From Prevotella sp. (GTDB lineage: Bacteria; Bacteroidota; Bacteroidia; Bacteroidales; Bacteroidaceae), in the NCBI GenBank assembly GCA_003483565.1, contig DMYZ01000051.1:1-18463 (forward strand): 18,463 nucleotides of DNA, written 5' to 3'. Shown here piece by piece: positions 7,731 through 14,274 of the stretch. Numbering within the stretch: the first letter of the stretch is position 1; each line of letters begins with the position of its first letter. The position numbers and the translations under genes were made by a program. The notes under the pieces were generated by a model. It saw only the letters and a list, made by a program, of their open reading frames with translations. It searched no databases and was not told the origin of the DNA.

Positions 7731-9038
7731 ATGAATCAAACAGATCTTATCATCGTCGGCGCCGGTCCCGGTGGCTATCGTGCTGCTTTATATGCAGTAA
7801 AAAATGGGTTGAAAGTCGTTATTGCAGAAAAGAAACATGCAGGGGGAACCTGCCTTAACGAAGGGTGTATTCCTACAAAATGCTTTGCACATGATGCTGA
7901 TCTCTTCCGTAATCCTTTGTTATCTGGTGTTTCTGTCGATTTTCTCAAGATACAAAAACGTAAGCAAAGTGTTGTTGAAGAGCTTCGCCAGGGTGTGGAA
8001 TCTCTGATGAGAGTACCCGGAATTACCTATATCCAAGGTGACGCCCGTTTCCTTTCTTCGAAAGTCATTACTATCAACGGTGAAGAATATACAGCCCCGA
8101 ATATTCTGATTGCGACAGGTTCTTATGCCAGGAAACCTCCTGTTGAAGGTATCGATTCTCCTTATGTGCTGACTAGTACAGAAATGCTGGACATTAATTA
8201 TGTACCTCGACGACTCTGTATTATTGGAGCAGGAGTCATCGGCATGGAGTTTGCTTCAGCCTTTCAGACTTTTGGCAGTGAAGTTACAGTCATAGAATAT
8301 CTCAAGGAGTGTCTGCCCCCTGTAGACCGTGATATTGCCAAGCGACTCCGTAAAAGTTTGGAGAAACGAGGTGTCAGGTTTTATCTGCAGTCAGCGGTAA
8401 AGGTAATTAAGGATAATTGTGTCGTTTTTGACTGTAAGGGCAGGGAAGAGAAGAAAGAAGTCGATATCGTTCTGGTCGCGACAGGCCGGGGAGCTAATAT
8501 GAATGGACTGAATCTTGAGAATGCAGGTGTTTCCTGCAACCGGAGTGGCATTGTTGTAGATGATAATATGGAAACCAACGTCAGGGGTGTTTATGCTATC
8601 GGCGATGTCAACGGCCGTATCATGCTGGCTCATGCTGCTGTTTTTGAAGGTTTTTGTGCCGTGAATCATATCTTGGGGAAAACGGACCATATCCGGATGG
8701 ATCTTGTACCTTCTGCTATTTTTACATATCCAGAATCAGCGTCTGTGGGGCTGACAGAGGATGCCTGTAAGCAACAGGGAATAGTTTATACCTCCAGGAA
8801 AGGCTATTACCGTTCCAATGGCAAGGCCATGGTTATGGAAGAAACAGAAGGTTTGCTGAAATTATTGGTTGCAGAGGATGGTCATATTCTAGGTTGCCAT
8901 GTCTATGGTGCTCATGCTGCTGATATCATTCAGGAAGTGACAGCACTTATGAATCGTGATATAACTATAGAGGAACTTAAGGATATCATTCATATCCATC
9001 CTACACTGGGAGAAATTCTTCAGGATGCTGTTATATAA
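7731..9038 (+). CDS. lpdA: dihydrolipoyl dehydrogenase (L protein of glycine cleavage)
   Basis: 435 residues; a little shorter than E. coli Lpd (474). It reoxidises the dihydrolipoyl arm of GcvH using FAD and NAD+. Visible parts: FAD-binding G-A-G-P-G-G (10-15), the redox disulfide C-L-N-E-G-C (Cys41, Cys46), NAD-binding G-A-G-V-I-G (166-171), the second FAD motif A-I-G-D-V, and the C-terminal active-site pair in H-P-T-L-G-E (His423, Glu428). It is last in the operon, 11 bases after gcvPB and just before a strong terminator. It is therefore most likely a dedicated L protein, though a role with 2-oxoacid dehydrogenases is also possible. Confidence 0.95.
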   Translation: MNQTDLIIVGAGPGGYRAALYAVKNGLKVVIAEKKHAGGTCLNEGCIPTKCFAHDADLFRNPLLSGVSVDFLKIQKRKQSVVEELRQGVESLMRVPGITYIQGDARFLSSKVITINGEEYTAPNILIATGSYARKPPVEGIDSPYVLTSTEMLDINYVPRRLCIIGAGVIGMEFASAFQTFGSEVTVIEYLKECLPPVDRDIAKRLRKSLEKRGVRFYLQSAVKVIKDNCVVFDCKGREEKKEVDIVLVATGRGANMNGLNLENAGVSCNRSGIVVDDNMETNVRGVYAIGDVNGRIMLAHAAVFEGFCAVNHILGKTDHIRMDLVPSAIFTYPESASVGLTEDACKQQGIVYTSRKGYYRSNGKAMVMEETEGLLKLLVAEDGHILGCHVYGAHAADIIQEVTALMNRDITIEELKDIIHIHPTLGEILQDAVI

Positions 9039-9041
9039 ATA

Positions 9042-9075
9042 AAGAGGCCGGAGATCTTTTAATCTCCGGCCTCTT
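9042..9075. terminator. bidirectional terminator between lpdA and the RRM gene
   Basis: A perfect 14-bp GC-rich stem pairs 9042-9055 with 9062-9075 around a 6-base loop. It begins 4 bases after the lpdA stop and is followed on the plus side by TATATTATAGTTTTG. On the minus side it ends in TTTATTTATA. It can end both the gcv operon and the convergent RRM gene. Confidence 0.9.
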
Positions 9076-9097
9076 ATATTATAGTTTTGTTCTAATA

Positions 9098-9499
9098 TTA
9101 TTCTTCATCGTATGAATTGTAACCTCTGCTACTGTTGCGATCACTGAAACCTCTGCGATTTCCGTAGCCGCTACCGCCGCCATGATTACCATAACTGCTG
9201 CTGTGGTTTCCGTAACCACCTCTTGATCCGTAACCACCGCCACGATTGGTACGCTCAGTACGTTCACGTGCAACGCTTACATTAAGTTCTTTTCCTTCAA
9301 ATTCTGTGCCGTTAAGGGCATCTATAGCAGCCTGACCTTCTTCGTCATTAGCCATTTCAACAAAACCAAAACCACGAGAACGACCTGTCTCACGGTCTGT
9401 AATAATACGAGCTGATGACACCTCTCCATATTGAGAGAATAATGCACTAAAACTTTCTTCTTGAGTGTCGTAACTGATGTTCGAAACGTAAATGTTCAT
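9098..9499 (-). CDS. RRM-domain RNA-binding protein with Gly/Tyr/Arg-rich tail
   Basis: 133 residues. One RNA recognition motif spans about residues 1-80, with RNP2 I-Y-V-S-N-I (3-8) and RNP1 R-G-F-G-F-V-E-M (42-49), including the stacking aromatics Tyr4, Phe44 and Phe46. The tail (about 86-133) is low complexity, rich in Gly, Tyr, Ser, Asn and Arg, with R-G-G and Y-G-N repeats and an acidic D-E-E end. Short RRM proteins of this kind are common in Bacteroidota and are thought to bind single-stranded RNA and act post-transcriptionally, perhaps partly filling the place of Hfq or cold-shock proteins; the RNA targets here are unknown. The gene is monocistronic, with its own promoter, a long structured leader and a terminator. 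Confidence 0.93.
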   Translation of the reverse strand: MNIYVSNISYDTQEESFSALFSQYGEVSSARIITDRETGRSRGFGFVEMANDEEGQAAIDALNGTEFEGKELNVSVARERTERTNRGGGYGSRGGYGNHSSSYGNHGGGSGYGNRRGFSDRNSSRGYNSYDEE

Positions 9500-9682
9500 T
9501 TTCTTATCTTTTAAAATTCAATTTATATATGCCGTATAGTTATATTTTGGGAGAAATCATTCTCTTACTTCTAACATCGTAGAAAAATAATTCTGAGCTC
9601 AATTGTTACGATGGTAAATCAGTCCAAAGGAAGGACTAGAGAACAAAGCGCAAATAGGGTGCTACAAAATTCCTTATTTCTA
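9500..9682 (-). promoter_or_regulatory. structured ~180-nt 5' leader of the RRM gene
   Basis: Between the predicted start (near 9682) and the ATG at 9499 there are three successive inverted repeats. These are AGTCC/GGACT (9621-9625 with 9633-9637), CATCGTA/TACGATG (9575-9581 with 9607-9613, enclosing the palindrome GAGCTC) and GAGAA/TTCTC (9551-9555 with 9560-9564). No stable ORF fills the leader. A long folded leader before an RNA-binding protein gene suggests temperature or autogenous control, which is inference. Confidence 0.55.
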
Positions 9683-9688
9683 TCGTGA

Positions 9689-9719
9689 CAAAGGTACGCT
9701 TTTATTTTGATCCTGCAAG
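9689..9719 (-). promoter_or_regulatory. Bacteroides-type promoter of the RRM gene
   Basis: On the minus strand, CTTG (9719-9716, three of four bases of the -33 TTTG) is followed after exactly 19 bases by TACCTTTG (9696-9689), a perfect -7 element. The start should fall near 9682. Confidence 0.7.
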
Positions 9720-9814
9720 TTTTTTTGAAGAAATCTTTCAATTTATTTTTCTCAGCTTATTTTGACCTTTCTTCTGTAGTTGCAGTTTTATGTATTTTAA
9801 GTTCTTTATGGGAT

Positions 9815-9834
9815 ATCTTTCGTGAACGAAAGAT
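9815..9834. repeat. 9-bp-arm palindrome upstream of the DMT transporter gene
   Basis: ATCTTTCGT (9815-9823), a GA spacer, then ACGAAAGAT (9826-9834): a perfect dyad with the size and symmetry of a dimeric repressor or activator site. It lies about 90-110 bases upstream of the transporter's -7 element. No dedicated regulator gene is next to it. Confidence 0.5.
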
Positions 9835-9839
9835 GATAC

Positions 9840-9869
9840 TTATCACTAGTAATTATTTACTAATGATAA
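9840..9869. repeat. 13-bp-arm inverted repeat upstream of the DMT transporter gene
   Basis: Positions 9840-9852 pair with 9857-9869 around a TTAT loop with one mismatch (core TATCACTAGTAA / TTACTAATGATA). It is AT-rich and lies 5 bases after the previous palindrome. It may be a second operator or a weak RNA hairpin. Apart from these two dyads, the RRM leader and promoter, and the -7 element, I see nothing in the 430-base gap 9500-9929. Confidence 0.45.
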
Positions 9870-9924
9870 ATATTTCTTTGAAGAAAAAATGATACAAAAT
9901 AGAATGCAAATCCTGATAAAGCTG

Positions 9925-9932
9925 TATCTTTG
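9925..9932 (+). promoter_or_regulatory. -7 element of the DMT transporter gene (leaderless transcript candidate)
   Basis: TATCTTTG matches TAnnTTTG exactly but ends only 9 bases before the ATG at 9942. Transcription would start about 0-5 bases from the start codon. No good TTTG lies 19-21 bases upstream, so an activator may be needed. Confidence 0.5.
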
Positions 9933-9941
9933 CAGGCAATT

Positions 9942-10877
9942 ATGCAGTACTTAGGAGAGATTATATCAATAGGAGTGGCTTTTTCCTGGACAGTAACCGC
10001 AATGGCGAGTGAAGTAGCTACCAAGCATTTAGGGGTGTTTGTAACGAATGTGTGGCGTATGTTGCTGGCAATATTGTGTACCTCTATATTTTGCTGGTGG
10101 CTTATGGGAAGCGCCATCCCCGTTTATGCTGATGGCAGTGCGTGGGCGTGGTTGCTCTTGTCCGGTGTCATAGGTTATTTTTTCGGTGACTGGTGTTTGT
10201 TTAATTCTTATATATGGATCGGTTCCCGTTATGGGCAGCTGTTTATGACGTTGGCACCTATGGCATCTGCGCTGGCAGCCTGGGTACTTTTAGGACAAGT
10301 GTTGTCGTGGCATAATCTTCTGGCAATGACCGTTACGTTAATGGGAATTTTTATCAGTGTCCTGGGACGGGCGGAAGGAACAAACAAGGTAACGATGCAG
10401 TTGCCGTGGCAGGGTGTTCTCTTTGGTATAGGTGCGGGAGTAGGACAGGGTATAGGATTAGTAGTCAGTAAGATCGGGCTGGATGCTTATACAGCTGCTG
10501 TTCCAGCACGTGTTCTTCCGTCTATAGTTGATTATCTTCCGTTCTCGGCCAATTTTATTCGTTGTATTGCCGGATTTGTTTGCTATACACTCTGGCTGTT
10601 GGTAAGGAGACAGGCAGGTCTGTTGAAGACCAGTTGGAGAGATGGCAAGGGAATGTCAATGTTGTGTCTGGCTGTTTTCTTTGGTCCTTTTATAGGAGTA
10701 GGTTTTTCCTTAATGGCTGTGCAATATGCTCCTGCAGGTATTGCATCCACTTTAATGGCACTTACACCTATTATTATAATCATACCGTCTCATTATATCT
10801 TTCATCAGCCGGTTACCTTAAAGGGAGTCTTCGGCGCTCTTATTTCTGTGTTGGGAGTTTCTCTTTTCTTTTTATAA
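9942..10877 (+). CDS. DMT-superfamily (EamA-like) permease
   Basis: A 311-residue integral membrane protein with about ten hydrophobic helices arranged as two EamA-type halves (PF00892). The first half runs from I-S-I-G-V-A-F-S-W-T-V-T-A to I-F-I-S-V-L-G-R, the second from G-V-L-F-G-I-G-A-G-V-G-Q-G to the C-terminal I-S-V-L-G-V-S-L-F-F-L. Each half has a conserved pre-final helix (M-T-L-A-P-M-A-S-A-L-A-A-W and L-M-A-L-T-P-I-I-I-I-I). Relatives export or import small metabolites; the substrate here is unknown. I chose ATG 9942. An in-frame TTG at 9930 would lengthen the protein by four residues, but it lies inside the -7 promoter motif. The gene appears to stand alone. Confidence 0.88.
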   Translation: MQYLGEIISIGVAFSWTVTAMASEVATKHLGVFVTNVWRMLLAILCTSIFCWWLMGSAIPVYADGSAWAWLLLSGVIGYFFGDWCLFNSYIWIGSRYGQLFMTLAPMASALAAWVLLGQVLSWHNLLAMTVTLMGIFISVLGRAEGTNKVTMQLPWQGVLFGIGAGVGQGIGLVVSKIGLDAYTAAVPARVLPSIVDYLPFSANFIRCIAGFVCYTLWLLVRRQAGLLKTSWRDGKGMSMLCLAVFFGPFIGVGFSLMAVQYAPAGIASTLMALTPIIIIIPSHYIFHQPVTLKGVFGALISVLGVSLFFL

Positions 10878-11029
10878 AAGTTAGAGATATCATTTTAAGG
10901 TACATACCATCGTTGATTTAACTCTGGCTGATTAAGTCCTTTAGTTAATCAAATTTAATGTCCTTCTGATGAGGTTCGATAATTTCTTAATACTTACTTC
11001 CGGGTAACTGCCTTACTAATTGGTTCCTT

Positions 11030-11061
11030 CTTGCTGAAATCAAAATTTCATTATATCTTTG
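11030..11061 (+). promoter_or_regulatory. Bacteroides-type promoter of the truncated NAD(P)-binding gene
   Basis: CTTG (11030-11033), 20 bases, then a perfect TATCTTTG (11054-11061). Transcription should start near 11068, about 15 bases before the ATG. The rest of 10878-11083 holds only a weak GATTAA/TTAATC dyad after the transporter gene. Confidence 0.6.
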
Positions 11062-11083
11062 AAATATCTATTAAGGTCAAGGT

Positions 11084-11551
11084 ATGATAATCTGTGCAAC
11101 CGGTTTCGTAGGATCTGCTATTCTTGATGAATTAGTGGAGCGTGCTCACAAGGTAACAGCAGTCGTCCGGCATGCTGATAAAGTAGCCAAGAGTGGAGTG
11201 AAACGCCTCCTTATTGTTGGTGGTGCAGGAACTCTTTTTGTAAAACCTGGTCTTCGTGTAGTTAATTCAGGAGCTATACCTGCAGAGATTATGGGAGGAG
11301 CTCGTCCTCTTGGTAATTTTTATCTCAACACATTGATGAAAGAAGATGGTATTGACTGGGTGTTTTTCTCTCCTGCAGGTACTTTTGAAGAGCATGGCAG
11401 GAAGATGGGAAAGTTCCGTCTGGGTAAGGATGATCTGGTTGTTGATGCAGAAGGCAAGAGTCATATTTCCGTTCAGGATTATGCCGTCGCTATGGTAGAT
11501 GAATTGGAGAAACCACAGCATCATAAAGAACGTTTTGCAATCGGATACTAA
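11084..11551 (+). pseudogene. internally deleted NAD(P)H-binding (NmrA/SDR-like) protein
   Basis: 155 residues. Full-length relatives have about 210. The start matches the Rossmann beginning of the family (A-T-G-F-V-G-S-A-I-L, then V-T-A-V-V-R-H). The protein then jumps from R-H-A-D-K-V-A-K straight to S-G-V-K-R-L-L-I-V-G-G-A-G-T-L-F-V, which belongs some 60 residues later. The C-terminal half (D-W-V-F-F-S-P-A-G and F-R-L-G-K-D-D-L-V-V-D, ending F-A-I-G-Y) is intact. The first glycine of the nucleotide loop is Cys, and the usual N-terminal first strand (K-K-I-A-x-I-G) is short. The reading frame is open and a good promoter stands upstream, so it may still be expressed. I judge it a decaying remnant; a small functional variant is the alternative. 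The product probably cannot bind NAD(P) normally. Confidence 0.6.
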
Positions 11552-11560
11552 TAGTCATTA

Positions 11561-11645
11561 AAATAAAAAACGCTATTTTGCAGTTATATAGCTGTCGGCT
11601 TCATAAGCCTTTACTATATATGTTGCAAAATAGCGTTTTTTATTT
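11561..11645. terminator. 22-bp inverted repeat with nested hairpin, bidirectional terminator
   Basis: Positions 11561-11582 are the perfect reverse complement of 11624-11645, with core AACGCTATTTTGCA. Both strands end in a T-rich run after the GC-containing part, so the element can terminate both the NAD(P)-binding gene and the convergent fimbrillin operon. The 41-base loop has further symmetry: TATATA (11585-11590 and 11615-11620) around GGCTT-CAT-AAGCC (11597-11609). The nested stem and long loop are unusual for a simple terminator. Confidence 0.75.
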
Positions 11646-11697
11646 GGGTGATATTAAGATATAAAAACTTTTGTAAGCTTTTTATTTATTATCAGAA

Positions 11698-14244
11698 TTA
11701 GAATGTTTCTGAAACAGGAAATATACCGAATAAATCAGTTTTATAATCTCCATGTACTGTATAATAATCTCCAGAACTGCCACAAACAAAATCTCTTCCA
11801 TTATTAATATCGGATGGTCCTGCAGTCCAATAATAGGCATATCCTCCTACATTTGCTATGCGATAGACACCATAATAGGTATCCCAATAACCATCTCCCA
11901 AAGCTGGAACAAATAAGGTAGGCCCGGATACTTGATTATTTACACTCGCAATGATAAATCCTGTAATTCCAGCTCCACCTGTTACCGTAGTTCTTGTATT
12001 CCAGTCTTGAAAAGCAGCTGTGCATGGCAATGTAAATCCTACAGGACAGGGATCATATACTGTTTTTATAGTTTTGTTGGCATTTACTGTAGAAACTGTA
12101 TTACCTGCATTCCATAAGTCAGGGGATGTTGTACCAATACTAATATTCCATGCGAACGGTTCAAGAATAGATGTTTTTATATCTGCAACAGAATAAATAG
12201 TATTTACATTATAAGTTGTGTTATATATAGGTTTACTAGTATTAGCATTGCCGATGTATATTCTTAGAGGATCTTTCCTTCCCCATTCGTAAAATGGTGC
12301 ACTGTTACCAAGAACTAGGGTCGTTGACCCTAAAGTTATGTCTGTTGAAGCAGTTTTTGTTCCTTCAGTCTGTGCAACCTTAATGTGGTAAGTGGAAGAA
12401 TTCTGACTGGATCTTGTTTCTGCATTACAGAACCCTAGTGGTACTGGCATGAATTTGTTGATCGTGCTGGCAGCTTTCATGGTTACTGTTTTCGTAATAT
12501 CACAATCTGTAACCCAGATATGCCAGCTCCACATAATGTCAAGGTTATAGTCTCGTACAGCGATGACAGCATTGCCTTGACAGATGTTATTTTTTTCGAT
12601 TTCAAATTGTATACTGTGCTTGTCACCGGTTAGCTGAACCGATGCAGGGGTAATGAGATTTGGGGCATCCTGCCATATCAATATGGCATCAAAAGGATCG
12701 TAGTTCTTATATATATAAGGTTGAGTTATTTTATTCCCTTTATGATCAATGAAGGAACTTGAAGTTGAAGTAAAAGCAACGGTATTTACTGAATCATTTT
12801 TGAGCGCATTTCCATAGACTAATGGGAAAGTATAAGTTCCCGGAGCTGAAACCACATAGCAGTTGGCCGTGTTTCCTTTGGCTAAGTCCATTTTTGAAAC
12901 TTTTGTTTTTGCCCGTAATGCTACGGTATGGACATTATTGATGGAATCACTTAAAGGCAATGCACTGTTAAAGGTCATCGTGTAAGCTGTTGCAGTTGTA
13001 CCACCATTGTCAGAAAAAGTAAATGCGGTAAGAGGATCTGATAAAGTAGTGTTTTCTTTGGTATCACTTCCAACGGTATAGCTTGCAGTCCAAGGCACCG
13101 GAACCTGTGAACCGTAGAAGGTTTGTTTGTAGCTTTGTACACTGTATTTTGCTGTACCACCATTGCCGCTGACCTGGTTACTGGAAGTAGAGAGTGAAAG
13201 AATATAGTCATCATTCACCGTTGCTGTAGATAAATAATAGGTTACTGTATATCCCGGTTTCCAGTCATGATTGGAAATGTCTGCAGTCAGAGTGTGAGTT
13301 CCGCCATCACTCAGTGTAATAATAATCTGTGCTCCGCTCGGTACAGTCTGTGGCATCATGAAGAAAGTATTGTTTCCGTCATTCAGCACCTTGTTTTTAT
13401 CCGTACTCTTTACTTCAAGAGGAGTCGTCAGAGTATAGGAGTACTTTGTTGCGCTTACGTTCTGCCAGCTCATGGTGTGGTAGTTGAAATCAGCAGCTCC
13501 ATATACACCGTTGATAGCAATCTTCGTTATACTACAGGGAGCCATCTGATCGCCGACAGCAAAACGGATCGCAGTAAGGGCATGCTTGAAGTTGAGGCTC
13601 TTGGCCTGATTATAATCTCCCGGTACGTCGTATGTCGTATCCACCAGCAGGTCCTGTTGGGTTTCAGCTGTAGTGGGTACTGTATAATGTACTATAGGGC
13701 GGCCGTTACTGGTGGCAGTAGGGGCGCTGCTGAGTCCGTTAGCCCCATAAGGTGCATAGCAAATGAAAGCCAGGTTGACACTGCTTCCCGGCCACAGTTC
13801 ATTAGAAGACCAGGCACGGTCCTTGAGGATCTGTTCATTGATGATCCATGGTTTTGTGATAGAGTCTGCATCTTTCCATTTCAGGCTTGCATCATATTTG
13901 TACATGTATTGCGCATAGTCATCATGGAAATTATCCGTTGATACGGACCTTCCCCTGGTAGAAGCTTTTGCTTCAGCAAATTTTGTAGCTGTAATTCCTG
14001 CGGCAGCTGTAAATCTCAGGTACATGTTTCCCTTTGCACCAGTCATTCTCCGGGTGCTCATTGGCGGAGCTGCATCTTTACTGGCGCGCGAGCTGACACT
14101 ACTGTTGCTGGCTTCTTTTACAGAAGTCATTGTGCTGATTTTCCCAAGGCTTACATTTGAATTTTCATTATATAAGTCTTCAGAACAAGATGACATTGCA
14201 ACAGCTAGCAGGATAGATAATCCTAAATGATATACTTTTGTCAT
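11698..14244 (-). CDS. large fimbrillin-family lipoprotein, paralogue B (848 aa)
   Basis: An 848-residue surface lipoprotein candidate. Signal peptide residues 1-19 end in a lipobox with Cys20 (A-M-S-S-C-S-E-D). A T-R-G-R-S-V motif (96-101) opens a fimbrillin-like domain (about 105-345, Mfa_like_1/PF13149 type), with Y-A-P-Y-G and N-F-K-H-A-L-T-A-I-R-F. A beta-rich BACON-like region follows (346-430). Next is a conserved segment (460-625) with N-C-Y-V-V-S-A-P-G-T-Y and the S-W-H-I-W-V-T-D motif. The C-terminus (650-848) has the Y-D-P-C-P-V-G-F-T-L-P motif of FISUMP-like domains and Y-Y-W-T-A. It is the third gene of the operon, 30 bases after the repeat protein gene. It aligns end to end with the 841-residue protein encoded first. 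A role as fimbrial or other surface structural protein is inferred. Confidence 0.85.
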   Translation of the reverse strand: MTKVYHLGLSILLAVAMSSCSEDLYNENSNVSLGKISTMTSVKEASNSSVSSRASKDAAPPMSTRRMTGAKGNMYLRFTAAAGITATKFAEAKASTRGRSVSTDNFHDDYAQYMYKYDASLKWKDADSITKPWIINEQILKDRAWSSNELWPGSSVNLAFICYAPYGANGLSSAPTATSNGRPIVHYTVPTTAETQQDLLVDTTYDVPGDYNQAKSLNFKHALTAIRFAVGDQMAPCSITKIAINGVYGAADFNYHTMSWQNVSATKYSYTLTTPLEVKSTDKNKVLNDGNNTFFMMPQTVPSGAQIIITLSDGGTHTLTADISNHDWKPGYTVTYYLSTATVNDDYILSLSTSSNQVSGNGGTAKYSVQSYKQTFYGSQVPVPWTASYTVGSDTKENTTLSDPLTAFTFSDNGGTTATAYTMTFNSALPLSDSINNVHTVALRAKTKVSKMDLAKGNTANCYVVSAPGTYTFPLVYGNALKNDSVNTVAFTSTSSSFIDHKGNKITQPYIYKNYDPFDAILIWQDAPNLITPASVQLTGDKHSIQFEIEKNNICQGNAVIAVRDYNLDIMWSWHIWVTDCDITKTVTMKAASTINKFMPVPLGFCNAETRSSQNSSTYHIKVAQTEGTKTASTDITLGSTTLVLGNSAPFYEWGRKDPLRIYIGNANTSKPIYNTTYNVNTIYSVADIKTSILEPFAWNISIGTTSPDLWNAGNTVSTVNANKTIKTVYDPCPVGFTLPCTAAFQDWNTRTTVTGGAGITGFIIASVNNQVSGPTLFVPALGDGYWDTYYGVYRIANVGGYAYYWTAGPSDINNGRDFVCGSSGDYYTVHGDYKTDLFGIFPVSETF

Positions 14245-14274
14245 ATCGTTACATTTTTAATTGTATATTTTATT

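Noticed and set aside
9707..9892. 61-residue plus-strand ORF in the gap before the DMT transporter
   Set aside because: It spans the RRM promoter and both palindromes, is T-rich by base composition, and has no start signal or family resemblance.
9930..9941. TTG start giving a longer DMT transporter
   Set aside because: The TTG is part of the TATCTTTG promoter element, so it would not be in the transcript; ATG 9942 is the more credible start.
13267..13941. 224-residue plus-strand ORF inside the fimbrillin B gene
   Set aside because: It is antisense to a well-supported long gene, its composition (many Cys, Ser, Arg, Ile) is that of a shadow frame, and it has no family resemblance or promoter.
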